DNA from: Ktedonobacteria bacterium brp13
Lineage (GTDB): Bacteria > Chloroflexota > Ktedonobacteria > Ktedonobacterales > Ktedonobacteraceae
Length of the DNA stretch: 64,000 nt
Reading direction: 5' to 3'
NCBI GenBank assembly: GCA_015099395.1
Contig: AP024096.1
Location: 2,046,001-2,110,000, forward strand
Shown one piece after another: positions 46,905 to 55,546 of this stretch. The notes below the pieces were generated by a model. The model saw only the letters and a program-made list of their open reading frames with translations. It ran no database searches and was not told where the DNA came from. Numbering within the stretch: position 1 is the stretch's first letter; every line of letters begins with the position of its first letter. The position numbers and the translations under genes were made by a program.

Positions 46905-47954
46905 CTAGAAAACAATGAGCGGCTTGATGACGCCATCCATTTTTTTGTCCATGATCTCGAATGCCTTCTCCATCTGCTCAAATGGAAAGGTGTGGGTCGT
47001 CATCAGCGTTGGATCGACGCGCTTCATCTCCAGCACGCGCAGCAGGCGTTCCATACGCAAGCGACCACCTGGACACAGACCTGTCGTAATGGTTTTTGCC
47101 GCCATGCCAACTCCCCACTCGACACGCGGGATATGCACATAGTCACCCTGACCATGGTAACCTATATTGGAGATAGTGCCGCCAGCTTTCGTGACTTTAA
47201 TTGCGTTCTGGAAAGTGGTATCTGTCCCTAGCGCCTCGATCGCTGTATCTACCCCCTGGCCATCTGTCAGGTTAAGGATGCGCTGGACAACATCCTCTTT
47301 GGAGAAATCAGCAATGACATCTGCACCATAGGTGCGCGCAAGCTCTTGTCTGCGTGGTACCGTTTCTACACCGATGATCAATCCGGCTCCGCACCATTTC
47401 GCTCCGACTGTTGCCATCAATCCTACCGGCCCCTCGGCGAAGATTACGACGGTTCCCCCGATAGGAATATTGCCATTCTCTGCGCCCATGAAGCCTGTCG
47501 AGAGCATATCGGCACAGTAGACTGCCACCTCATCAGGGACGCTTGCGGGAATACGGGCCATATTCGCATCGGCCTCGTTCACATGAAAGTACTCGGCAAA
47601 GACACCATCCTTCGTATTGGAGAACTTCCATCCTCCCAGAGGTCCGCCAGATTGGGAGGAGTGACCAGCCTGCGAGGCGGGATCACCCCAATCCGGCGTA
47701 ATTGCACCGACCAGCACACGGTCACCTGGCTTGAAGAGTTTGACGTTGCTACCAACTTCATGGACGACACCTACCGCTTCGTGTCCCAGCGTCAGGTTCT
47801 CACGCTGGCCGATGGCACCACCGACGGTATGGGAATCCGACGTACAAATCAGGGCTCTCGTCGTTTTGACGATCGCATCGTTTGGGCCAGGGCGAGGAAT
47901 GGGTTTCTCTATGAAGCCGACCTGACCAATAGCTTTCATGACAAAAGCTTTCAT
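46905..47954 (-). CDS. Zinc-dependent secondary alcohol dehydrogenase
   Basis: A 349-residue medium-chain dehydrogenase closely like the Thermoanaerobacter brockii secondary alcohol dehydrogenase. Zn ligands are in ICTSDSHT (Cys37), LGHEAVG (His-Glu) and CADML (Asp), as in that enzyme; VKDGVF-type and ITPDWGDPASQAGH segments also match in position. The Rossmann motif is AEGPVGLMATVGAKW. The T. brockii NADP-specificity site GSRP is replaced by GVETVP, so NAD is the likelier cofactor. GAAAGGA precedes ATG 47954. It would interconvert secondary alcohols and ketones. Confidence 0.88.
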   Translation of the reverse strand: MKAFVMKAIGQVGFIEKPIPRPGPNDAIVKTTRALICTSDSHTVGGAIGQRENLTLGHEAVGVVHEVGSNVKLFKPGDRVLVGAITPDWGDPASQAGHSSQSGGPLGGWKFSNTKDGVFAEYFHVNEADANMARIPASVPDEVAVYCADMLSTGFMGAENGNIPIGGTVVIFAEGPVGLMATVGAKWCGAGLIIGVETVPRRQELARTYGADVIADFSKEDVVQRILNLTDGQGVDTAIEALGTDTTFQNAIKVTKAGGTISNIGYHGQGDYVHIPRVEWGVGMAAKTITTGLCPGGRLRMERLLRVLEMKRVDPTLMTTHTFPFEQMEKAFEIMDKKMDGVIKPLIVF

Positions 47955-48261
47955 ACACGGTTCCTTTCTTTGCCTCGTTGCACCAGACTGCACCTGCATA
48001 CGTACACCAATTAGTCACAGGTATATAACGCTGGAGAGTTAGAAAACAGTTTCCATTCCGCACAGGACATGCCAGAAAGGTAAGCAATAACAATACCCAT
48101 CAGTATCAATCCATTCGCATCATGCTCAATATAATGACGTGGGTAAAATATTGTAGCCATTTTAAATCACCTTTGGATCAACTTTTCCCTTTTCTGTCCT
48201 CTCCTCTCTGCTCTATACTCTCAATCAGGAAGAGTTATCGTCACTGTAGAAAGGAGAGGCT

Positions 48262-48861
48262 ATGTCCATTGCTTTCGCACAATCAACACCCCTGAATAGG
48301 GGAGATGAAACACACACGGCTGCATACTGTCTGCGTCCCGCCATCTCCGCTAAAGAAGATCAGCAGTATCTCACTGCTATGTGTTATGTCTCCATCTTTC
48401 CAATGCGACATCCGCCTCTGTCCATACAGGAGGAGGAGAAGATCCTCTTGCGCTTACCTCAAATCTCTCCCTGGAGGCGTGGATGGGGACGAACAGGAGA
48501 TATTGCCCTTCTGGCTATCAACCCACTTACACAGCAACGGATCGGGGCAATCTGGTGCCGTCTCTTTCCCTCGGCTCCTGCCTTTGTCTCAGGCTTCTAT
48601 GACCCCAATGTTCCTCTTGTCTCTCTTGCTGTCACGAAATCATCCCGTCACCAGGGTGTCGGAGGATCATTGCTCCACGCAATAAAACAGGCCGCTTCAC
48701 AACATGGCTATACTGCCCTCAGCCTTGGTGTCACGGCGAAAAATACCGCGCAGGTTCTCTATGAACAGCATGGATTTCAGCGCTGTAGTGTACACTCGCC
48801 TTCTGGACTCATCACCATGGCTGTTGAGTTAACGGTTCCAGAGAATGGCAACGTTCGGTAG
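48262..48861 (+). CDS. GNAT-family N-acetyltransferase
   Basis: A 199-residue acetyltransferase. The acetyl-CoA binding motif A is SLAVTKSSRHQGVGGSLLHA (RHQGVGG with Q/R-x-x-G-x-G/A), and motif B is AQVLYEQHGFQRCS. The N-terminal half (HPPLSIQEEEKILLRLPQIS) is less typical. The substrate is unknown. GAAAGGAG precedes ATG 48262. Confidence 0.82.
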   Translation: MSIAFAQSTPLNRGDETHTAAYCLRPAISAKEDQQYLTAMCYVSIFPMRHPPLSIQEEEKILLRLPQISPWRRGWGRTGDIALLAINPLTQQRIGAIWCRLFPSAPAFVSGFYDPNVPLVSLAVTKSSRHQGVGGSLLHAIKQAASQHGYTALSLGVTAKNTAQVLYEQHGFQRCSVHSPSGLITMAVELTVPENGNVR

Positions 48862-48974
48862 ATAGCAGCAGAGATCAGTTAGACGCCACAACACCTGCGC
48901 TGCTGGCTGAGACAAAGGTGTCATGCTGGTTAACGTTGGCGCGATCGCGAACTGAGCTTGAATGAACGACCATC

Positions 48975-49047
48975 GCACTATGTAGACGCGAAATATTCCA
49001 ATGGAAACGCAAACAAAATACAGGATTCTAATGGAAGCGCGAAATAA
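48975..49047 (-). repeat. Iterated ~20-bp motif, left set (IS21-like end)
   Basis: Read on the minus strand, three copies of a motif like TTCGCGCTTNCATTAGAATC occur: 49047-49023 (best), 49012-48991 and 48994-48975 (poor). The same motif occurs three times in the opposite orientation at 52463-52557. Multiple terminal iterations of this kind are characteristic of IS21-type element ends. Confidence 0.65.
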
Positions 49048-49285
49048 GAGCGTGTTTTGTAAAGAGATTGAAGCCGCTTCCTGAGGCGCTTCAGCCTCTG
49101 TGGTAGGTGGAGTAGGTGGAAGTATATTAATGTTTGCCTACTTCTTCGCCTTGTCTCTCGCTCTGTTGTTATTTACAAAACACGCTCTCAGATGCCAGGT
49201 CCCAAACTAACCCGTGCCAGTTAGACGGTTGACAATATGTGCGGGTTCCCGCTAATCAATTGTGGGGGAATGATACATTCTGGAG

Positions 49286-50287
49286 TTATTGCTCAAATTT
49301 CCTCTTTTCCTCATTATGTCTTTTTTGTAGTTCATTTTTCTCATTTTGCTGCCTTTCATGAAGGGAAGGAACCCGTTCCTGTTTCTCATTTTGCTGCCTT
49401 TCATGAAGGGAACGATACCATTCCTGTAGAAATGCATCCTTGAGCTGTGGATAATCAAGCATCTCACGCCAGGTGTCCTTATTCCCTCTTTGCAAGTATG
49501 GCCTTTCTTTCAAGGCATTCTGGATAAATTGATCTCGTTCCTCATTGTGTCGCCATTCCATACTCAACATCTCTTCTGAAAATTCTTCTTTTCTGTGTTG
49601 GACATAATACGCTCGGTTTTCTGGTTGTAATTGGCCTTTTTGACCTCTCTCTTTTAATACTTTCCAATAAAGGTCCCTTTGATCATCTAGTTGGGTCATT
49701 CGTTCGTCTATTGCTTTTGGTTCTTCGTGTTCACATAATTCCTCATATGATTCCTCATACCGTTGTATCTCTTTGTCAAATGCAGTGAGTTTCTCATTGA
49801 GTTCCTCGGTTGGTCGAAGCTCAATGAATGGTTTGAGAGCCTTAAAGGAAACTTCAGATTCGTTATCGCGGTGACCATCTATCCATTGAACTTTTCTGGA
49901 AATTGTATCGAGCATCTCATCAGTCCATTCACGTCCTTCGCGTTTAAGCCAATTCTTCCCAAATTCTGTCTCTAAAAACGTACCTCGGCTCTCGCTCATC
50001 AACCATTTACTGCCAGTTGGTGTGGCAAAAAAGTTTTCTGGGCTTTTTTGTAATTGCCTTGCAAATTCTTCATAAGAGACTGACTTCCCTATTTTCTCTA
50101 GAAGCAAATCAGTGAGAGAAGGCGCTCCCTTCCCTTTTGTATATAGGCTCCTTCGTAAAGAATCAGCGCTCTTAGAAGCGCTTGAATACGAACTGTCTCC
50201 AATGTCTCCATGTGTGCCTCGGAAAGACTCAGCATTACGCTTAGAAACGTTTGGGAGTGGACTGTCTCCATGAGATGGTGAGGTCAT
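49286..50287 (-). CDS. Orphan coiled-coil protein with a duplicated C-terminal segment
   Basis: A 333-residue charged protein without recognised family. Ser-rich N-terminus (1-60), a small region with LEKIGKSVSYEEFARQLQKS and TGSKWLMSESRGTFLETEFG, then long Glu/Lys/Arg/Gln helices. Near the end SLHERQQNEK occurs twice, 15 residues apart, reflecting a DNA duplication (AAATGAACTAC... region about 49330-49410). GC is low relative to neighbours, which fits transferred DNA. Its position inside IS5-type ends suggests passenger status. A ribosome site before ATG 50287 (GGAGGAAT) supports translation. Confidence 0.6.
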   Translation of the reverse strand: MTSPSHGDSPLPNVSKRNAESFRGTHGDIGDSSYSSASKSADSLRRSLYTKGKGAPSLTDLLLEKIGKSVSYEEFARQLQKSPENFFATPTGSKWLMSESRGTFLETEFGKNWLKREGREWTDEMLDTISRKVQWIDGHRDNESEVSFKALKPFIELRPTEELNEKLTAFDKEIQRYEESYEELCEHEEPKAIDERMTQLDDQRDLYWKVLKERGQKGQLQPENRAYYVQHRKEEFSEEMLSMEWRHNEERDQFIQNALKERPYLQRGNKDTWREMLDYPQLKDAFLQEWYRSLHERQQNEKQERVPSLHERQQNEKNELQKRHNEEKRKFEQ

Positions 50288-50374
50288 CGCATTCCTCCAA
50301 TTTTTACATCAATCCATGCCACTGCCAAATTGATCATATAGTTATCTATTGGGGAAGAGAGACCGTGCTCCGAT

Positions 50375-50526
50375 GGACAACCCGTGCGCAAAATGTAGAA
50401 GATGGCATCAAAAATCGCTCGCAGGGAGTGGGTTGGAGGTCTACCCTATTTGGACAAAGGGGGCAGATAGCCTTGCAGTGTTTCCCACTCTGTGTCGGAA
50501 AGATCGCTCGGATATACGATACTCAT
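50375..50526 (-). pseudogene. IS5-family transposase N-terminal relic
   Basis: From ATG 50526 the frame reads VYPSDLSDTEWETLQGYLPP and hits a stop after LSK. The next frame continues GRPPTHSLRAIFDAIFYILR, then TGCP. This is the N-terminal DUF4096-like part of an IS5-type transposase with a small frameshift; the DDE domain is absent. Confidence 0.8.
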
Positions 50527-50776
50527 GCATCTAAGTATAGCAAACTTTGATCTCTCTGGCTATTTACAAAACACGCTCTTAGAACTCATTGAACGGTTGA
50601 TGGTGATGCATATCTCATCACCCGCCCAGCAGAGAGAGAGGATTGCCTCTGTAGGAATGAAGGAGACGGCCTCTCTATGAAAGACGTGTCGGAGAAGCTG
50701 CCAGAAGTCTTGACACCCAACGAGAGTGAGTCTACAATGCGTAACGAATGAACAAACTTTGTGAAAGTGAGAAGTC

Positions 50777-51505
50777 ATGGGGATTGATGAGAAAGAACGC
50801 GAACGGGCCATCCTGGATGTGACTGCTGAACTGCTGCTTCGGCATGGGTACAACAAAGTGACGATGAGCGATGTGGCTGATGCGGTCGGCTTAAACCGCA
50901 GACTGGTCTATCTCTTGTTCCCTTCCAAGGATGCCTTGATAAAAGCCCTTCTGCTCCGGGAATTGAACAGCTATGCGGATGTCTGGAATCGCTATCTCGA
51001 GAGTGATCCTTTGGGGGGCACGGTCGCCAGCGTCTATCGGGGTCTGCTCGCTACTCTCAAGCAGTTACCATTGATGGCTGCGATGTATACGCGAGACTCC
51101 GAGACGTTTGGCAAATATCTCTCCAGGCCAGGCAATTTCTTCGCGTCCTGGCCGCCTGATCCTGGTCCGACACGGGAGTATCTCCAGGCCATGCAAGAGA
51201 TCGGAGTCGTTCGTCAGGACATCAACGCGAGAGCCATGGCTTTCATCCTGGATGCGCTGACTCCTTCCATCCTTGCCGCCCTCTCTTCTCACAGATCAGC
51301 ACCTCGTGATGACTCCAACAGGCCGGATCGGCCATCTTTTGATGAGTTAGTGGAAACAGTGGCCGAGATCTGCGAGTGCTTGCTCACGCCGCAAGCGGGG
51401 GCGAACCTCGAAGCCGGGAAAGCACTCATGCGCCGGAAAATCGAAGAGGCGCAGGCACAGTTTCCTGAAGGAGACGAGACGAAAGGAACGACCAATGACA
51501 ACTGA
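50777..51505 (+). CDS. TetR-family transcriptional regulator
   Basis: A 242-residue TetR-type regulator. The N-terminal HTH is AILDVTAELLLRHGYNKVTM followed by SDVADAVGLNRRLVYLLFPS, the standard DNA-binding unit. The rest is a helical ligand domain. The stop lies inside the downstream methyltransferase gene (11-base overlap), so the two are co-translated and the regulator probably controls the pair. Confidence 0.87.
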   Translation: MGIDEKERERAILDVTAELLLRHGYNKVTMSDVADAVGLNRRLVYLLFPSKDALIKALLLRELNSYADVWNRYLESDPLGGTVASVYRGLLATLKQLPLMAAMYTRDSETFGKYLSRPGNFFASWPPDPGPTREYLQAMQEIGVVRQDINARAMAFILDALTPSILAALSSHRSAPRDDSNRPDRPSFDELVETVAEICECLLTPQAGANLEAGKALMRRKIEEAQAQFPEGDETKGTTNDN

Positions 51506-52355
51506 GAAGATCCACTTTACCAAAGAAAAAGAAACGATGCTCATGACCTTGAGCAGTCGAGCTATCCAGAGCCAATGGAAGAATCCCATCTTGCGTGATC
51601 CCTGGGCAGAAGAAGCGATGCGGCATATCGACTACGACATGAGCAAGACCCTCAAGGGAGTGAGCTCGTGGGGCATGTGGAACAAGATCGGACCTACCAT
51701 CGTCGCCACGCGAGCCGCGACCTTTGATCTGCTCACGAACCGCTACCTGGCAGATCACCCGGATGCGACCGTGCTCCAGGTGGGCTGCGGCATGGACAGC
51801 CGTGTGTTCCGAATCGATCCGCCGGCTGCTGTCCAGTGGTTCGACGTGGATTACCCCGATGTGATCGACCTGCGCCGCCAACTGTTCCCCGAACGGAGCG
51901 CCTATCACCTGGTCGGGGCACCGCTCTCGGATTTGCGCTGGTTGGACGAGGTTCCACGGGACCGGCCCGGGCTCCTTATCGCCGAAGGGGTGCTGCACTA
52001 CCTGAGTGAAACGGACGTGAAAGCGCTCCTCAATGCGGTGGTCGCTCACTTCCCCGGCGGTCAGATGATCTTCGATATCTGCAATCCGTGGATTGTGAAA
52101 AGAGCGGGCTCGAACGTCGGGGGCACGGGTGCAGTCTACAAATGGGGCCTTGATGATCCCCAGGACATCAAGCAGCTTGAGCCAAAACTTGAACTGATCA
52201 AGGAATTCAGGTCAAGCGAACTGGTCGCGTTTTCGCGCTTCCCGCTCTGGGTACGCGCGCTCTTCCGCGTCCAGGAGGTCAACCCCACACTGCGTAGGAT
52301 GGAACGTACCATAGTTTACCGCTATGAGAACGCAAGCTCGGAATCACGATCCTGA
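51495..52355 (+). CDS. Class I SAM methyltransferase of the leucine carboxyl methyltransferase (LCM) family
   Basis: A 286-residue methyltransferase. N-terminal helical lid (LSSRAIQSQWKNPILRDPWA), SAM site VLQVGCGMDSRVFRID, acidic strand end VQWFDVDYPDVIDLRR, and LLIAEGVLHYLSE. Members methylate carboxyl or hydroxyl groups on natural products or proteins; the substrate is unknown. It overlaps the upstream TetR gene by 11 bases. Both are GC-rich and lie within the putative IS21-like bracket, so the pair may be cargo. Confidence 0.85.
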   Translation: MTTEKIHFTKEKETMLMTLSSRAIQSQWKNPILRDPWAEEAMRHIDYDMSKTLKGVSSWGMWNKIGPTIVATRAATFDLLTNRYLADHPDATVLQVGCGMDSRVFRIDPPAAVQWFDVDYPDVIDLRRQLFPERSAYHLVGAPLSDLRWLDEVPRDRPGLLIAEGVLHYLSETDVKALLNAVVAHFPGGQMIFDICNPWIVKRAGSNVGGTGAVYKWGLDDPQDIKQLEPKLELIKEFRSSELVAFSRFPLWVRALFRVQEVNPTLRRMERTIVYRYENASSESRS

Positions 52356-52462
52356 GCCGGGTGAAATGGAAAAAACGTATGGCAGTGGAGAAATGCAATT
52401 GAGCATGTGTGGCAATGCACACAAGCCTCTACAGAAGCGGGTCAGCCCCAATAAGATTTTTG

Positions 52463-52557
52463 TATTCGCGCTTGCGTTAGAAAGTTTGCCATATCTTTGT
52501 GTACTTTATTCGCGCTTGCATTAGAATCATTGCGGAATTCGCACATACATTAGAATC
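52463..52557 (+). repeat. Iterated ~20-bp motif, right set (IS21-like end)
   Basis: Three copies of ATTCGCGCTTGCATTAGAATC-type sequence: 52463-52484, 52507-52529 and 52537-52557, all on the plus strand. They are inverted relative to the set at 48975-49047. No istA or istB gene lies between. Confidence 0.7.
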
Positions 52558-52652
52558 TACAGGGAGAGAGTTATCCACACTCTTGCAGGTTTGGGAGGCC
52601 AATTCTGTGGAAGAGATGTGCACAAGTGGAGCACAGCTGTGGAGAAATGTTT

Positions 52653-53852
52653 TCATCTCCTCTGAGGTCGGTAATAACGCCCTTTCCATGCTATTCCCAG
52701 CGTACGATAATACCAGCGGATCGAGTTCAGCAAAATCAAGCATCCCAGGATGATCGCAACGGGATGGAGAAAACAAAGGAGCAACGCTACTAACTTCTGA
52801 GAGCGCGTAAAGCGTAGAGCCAGGAGGATACGCATCATGACTGCGATGCCATAGCTACCAAAGGCGAGACGTATAACAGTCGGTGACAGCGGAATAAACA
52901 ACGCGACTACAAGAAGGATGGGTGGTACAACAAAGAGGAGGAGATCGAGTACGATGATAACAAACGCGGCAAGCAACGAGTAGTTATAGAAAGCGAAGAA
53001 GGTCTTCGAGAAACCTGCCCATGTATTCGCAAAAGATGCGTACAGATAACACGAGATCATATCGCGTGCGTCCACAAAAGCGATACGCTTACCTGCAGCT
53101 TTGACGGCACGAGCCAGCGAAACGTCCTCTAAAATGCACTCTTTTATCGCCTGGTGACCCCCTGCCGCTACGTATGCCTGGCGGCGAAAGCAGAGCAAGG
53201 GTCCGTTGGCCACCGCCAGGACTGGTTCTGGTCGCCGACTCACGAGTGACAGGGGCAAGAGCGTAAAAATTCGGAAGTAGAGCAAGGGCGCAATCAGGCG
53301 TTCCCCTATGTTTTTGAGTTTATACTCCTGTTGGCCCGTAAGTAAATCGAGATCATAACGCTGCATATAATCAATAACTGCGCCCACCGTCTCAGGGTCA
53401 TGGACGGCATCGGCATCGGTGAAGAAGAGATACTCCCCCTGCGCATGCTGCGCCAGTTGGTGACAGGCAAAATTTTTCCCTACCCAGCCGGGCGGCAGTG
53501 GTTCTCCATGCAAGAGCCGCAAGCGTCCTTTTTGCGCCGGTGGTAATGCATCAATACTATCCGTGACAATTGACGCTGTCGCATCATTGCTTCGATCATC
53601 AAGAACATGTACATCGAATCGCTCATAGTGTTGCCCTAGCAAAGAGCGCACGCACATTTCAATATGCGCTTCCTCATTGCGTGCGGGTACAAGCAGGGAG
53701 ACGAATGGATCAGCCGGTGTATTTTCTCGCGTTGTTGCTCTCAAGCGGCGGAAGCTCAACACATTTATCAGCAGGTGTATGAACAGGAGCACGAGTAGCG
53801 CAAATACACCGTAAGAGACTACCGTAAGAAATTTCGCTTCCCAATAGAGCAT
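52653..53852 (-). CDS. Family 2 glycosyltransferase, HpnB/CrtQ-like
   Basis: A 399-residue membrane glycosyltransferase. An N-terminal helix (VVSYGVFALLVLLFIHLLI) precedes the GT2 domain: VSLLVPARNEEAHIEMCV, VHVLDDRSNDAT, and the metal-binding FFTDADAVHD. PLPPGWVGKNFAC and CILEDVSLARAVK are shared with hopene-associated HpnB and carotenoid CrtQ-type enzymes. Three or four C-terminal helices follow. Its proximity to the hopanoid genes suggests a polyterpenoid acceptor, an inference. Start 53852 has no strong ribosome site. Confidence 0.78.
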   Translation of the reverse strand: MLYWEAKFLTVVSYGVFALLVLLFIHLLINVLSFRRLRATTRENTPADPFVSLLVPARNEEAHIEMCVRSLLGQHYERFDVHVLDDRSNDATASIVTDSIDALPPAQKGRLRLLHGEPLPPGWVGKNFACHQLAQHAQGEYLFFTDADAVHDPETVGAVIDYMQRYDLDLLTGQQEYKLKNIGERLIAPLLYFRIFTLLPLSLVSRRPEPVLAVANGPLLCFRRQAYVAAGGHQAIKECILEDVSLARAVKAAGKRIAFVDARDMISCYLYASFANTWAGFSKTFFAFYNYSLLAAFVIIVLDLLLFVVPPILLVVALFIPLSPTVIRLAFGSYGIAVMMRILLALRFTRSQKLVALLLCFLHPVAIILGCLILLNSIRWYYRTLGIAWKGRYYRPQRR

Positions 53853-53944
53853 GTCATATACTCAAAAAAATGAACGCTAATAGCAGGACAAACGACACCA
53901 ATGAAGCATTCTGCATATCTCTCTTTTTCACTTTCACTCTCTCT

Positions 53945-54110
53945 AGTGACATCTCCCCACGGATGAATCCGGGGGCTTCTCATCCTCACGGTTGAGAGGT
54001 TCCTGCTTCATTGGGTGGTTGCCTGACGGGCTTTTACCCGAACAGGTCTGACACTTCCTCCGCAGGCCGACACTGAGAGTCCCTCAGCCAGAATATTCTT
54101 TGAAGCGTTG
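53945..54110 (-). ncRNA. Right end of the TnpB element and probable omega-RNA
   Basis: In TnpB elements the guide RNA is made from the 3' end of tnpB and the right end. Here the right-end hairpin CCCC-A-CGGAT/ATCCG-GGGG lies at 53955-53975, about 35 bases beyond the tnpB stop, and further pairing (for example GGGTGGTT/AACC near 54015) covers the gene end. The outermost base of the element is not certain. Confidence 0.55.
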
Positions 54111-55162
54111 ATATCGCGATCAAGCCAGGCACCGCACGCAGGACAGGTCCATTCGCGTACATCCAGAGGCAGATCGTCCACAACCTGTTTGCACTCATAA
54201 CAGGTTTTACTGGAAGGATACCACTGATCGATTTTGACCAGCGTGCGTCCAGACCACTGACTTTTATACGCTAATTGGCGTACAAACTCGCCCCATCCCA
54301 CATCGCTAATCGCGCGAGCCAGGCAGTGATTTTTGACCATGTTCTTGACGGCCAGGCTCTCCACGCAGATCACTTGGTTTTCGTGAACGATGCGTGTTGA
54401 AAGTTTGTGCTGGTAGTCGCGTCGACGATCACAGATACGAGCATGCACCCGGGCCACTTTGACGCGGGCCTTCTCTTTGTTCTTGGACCCCTTCCTTTTC
54501 TTGGCGTGCCGACGCTGGGCTCGGGCCAGTTTCTTCTCATCCTGCTGCAAGAAGCGCGGATTGCCCACCGCCTCACCGGTGGAGAGGATGACCATGGACG
54601 TGAGACCCAGATCCAGACCGACCATGGACGTGATAATGGGCAACGCTGGAATGTCCTCTGCCACGAGAAAAGAGACGAAATAGCGGTTGGCACCGTCTTT
54701 ACTGACCGTGACGCTGCTCGGTTTGACGTGCCTGGGCAGGGCTCGATGCCAGTGAATATCCAGGGCGGTCTTCATCTTGGCCAGCGTCAAGGTCTCACCA
54801 TCCCAGGTGAAGGCATTAGAGGCATAGGTGGCTGCTTGCTTCTGCTGCTTGCACTTGAAACGAGGATACCTGGCACGCCCTGCAAAGAAGTTTTCAAAGG
54901 CCGTATTGAGATGCCTGAGCGCTTGCTGAAGGGGCACACTTGAAACATCGGCCAGCCAGGGATACGTTTGCTTGAGGTGCGGCAACCGCGCCGAGAGATC
55001 TCCATAGGAGAGTTTCTCTCCACGCTCTGCGTAGGCCAGCGAACGGGTCTGCAGTCCGTCATTATACACAAAGCGGACACAGCCAAAGGTTTGAGCCAGG
55101 ATCGTGCTCTGTTCATCGGTTGGGTAGAACCGATACCGATACGCCCGCTTCGTCTCACTCAT
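54008..55162 (-). CDS. tnpB: TnpB RNA-guided nuclease (IS200/IS605 family)
   Basis: A 384-residue TnpB with an intact RuvC active site: Asp184 in GLDLGLTSMV, Glu268 in CVESLAVKNM and the Asp in WLDRDINASKN. The zinc ribbon is complete (CYEC ... CPAC). The basic N-terminal REC-like region (YRYRFYPTDEQ, RFVYNDGLQ) is present. TnpB cuts DNA guided by the element's own RNA and favours retention of the element. No TnpA is nearby, so this is a TnpB-only (IS1341-type) copy, moved in trans if at all. ATG 55162 was preferred over an in-frame start 8 codons earlier because GGGGAAG lies ahead of it. Confidence 0.93.
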   Translation of the reverse strand: MSETKRAYRYRFYPTDEQSTILAQTFGCVRFVYNDGLQTRSLAYAERGEKLSYGDLSARLPHLKQTYPWLADVSSVPLQQALRHLNTAFENFFAGRARYPRFKCKQQKQAATYASNAFTWDGETLTLAKMKTALDIHWHRALPRHVKPSSVTVSKDGANRYFVSFLVAEDIPALPIITSMVGLDLGLTSMVILSTGEAVGNPRFLQQDEKKLARAQRRHAKKRKGSKNKEKARVKVARVHARICDRRRDYQHKLSTRIVHENQVICVESLAVKNMVKNHCLARAISDVGWGEFVRQLAYKSQWSGRTLVKIDQWYPSSKTCYECKQVVDDLPLDVREWTCPACGAWLDRDINASKNILAEGLSVSACGGSVRPVRVKARQATTQ

Positions 55163-55316
55163 CGCTGACTTCCCCACCTTCCGCACCTTCTCCTTCTTCT
55201 ACCACCTGAAAAAGCGTGTCGTTCTGACGCACTTCTTGTCTGGAACATTTGTATCATATTGCGTACTGCCTGTCAAGATGCAGTAGTACCACCATACCTA
55301 AGATCTACACAAGGAA

Positions 55317-55359
55317 GCGGCTTCTATCCCCATGGCTCAAGCCAGGGGTTTTACGCCGC
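55317..55359 (-). mobile_element. Left end of the TnpB element
   Basis: A hairpin CCCC-A-TGGC-TCAA-GCCA-GGGG lies at 55328-55348 inside an outer GCGGC/GCCGC pair (55317-55321, 55355-55359). Together with the right-end hairpin at 53955-53975 it delimits an element of about 1.4 kb. Target motif for insertion should lie just beyond 55359. Confidence 0.65.
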
Positions 55360-55546
55360 AACCAGATAAAGTATAGCAAGGGCTGATACAACGCTATTGG
55401 TAGTTGGGGGTCAGCGGCGGTGAGGCACTGCTACTGCTGCTCGGCCGTACATGAGTAACGATCTCACCGCATATACCGTGATGTTTAGTAACCACCACTT
55501 GGAAAGTTAGTGCTATGTTTAAGCATAACCATAGGCATACAGAAAT

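Larger units (their letters stand above)
49045..50581. mobile_element. IS5-type ends enclosing a relic transposase and an orphan gene
   Basis: TAAGAGCGTGTTTTGTAAA at 49045-49063 has a perfect 19-bp inverted partner at 50563-50581. A third, nearly perfect end lies at 49172-49190 and would make a 146-bp MITE with the left end. Inside are the orphan coiled-coil gene (minus) and the first part of an IS5-family transposase, whose start lies 37 bases from the right end, as in a normal element. Confidence 0.75.

Noticed and set aside
51426..52049. A 207-residue minus-strand frame opposite the methyltransferase gene
   Set aside because: Antisense shadow of a GC-rich gene whose plus-strand frame has a complete SAM-binding motif and start coupling.
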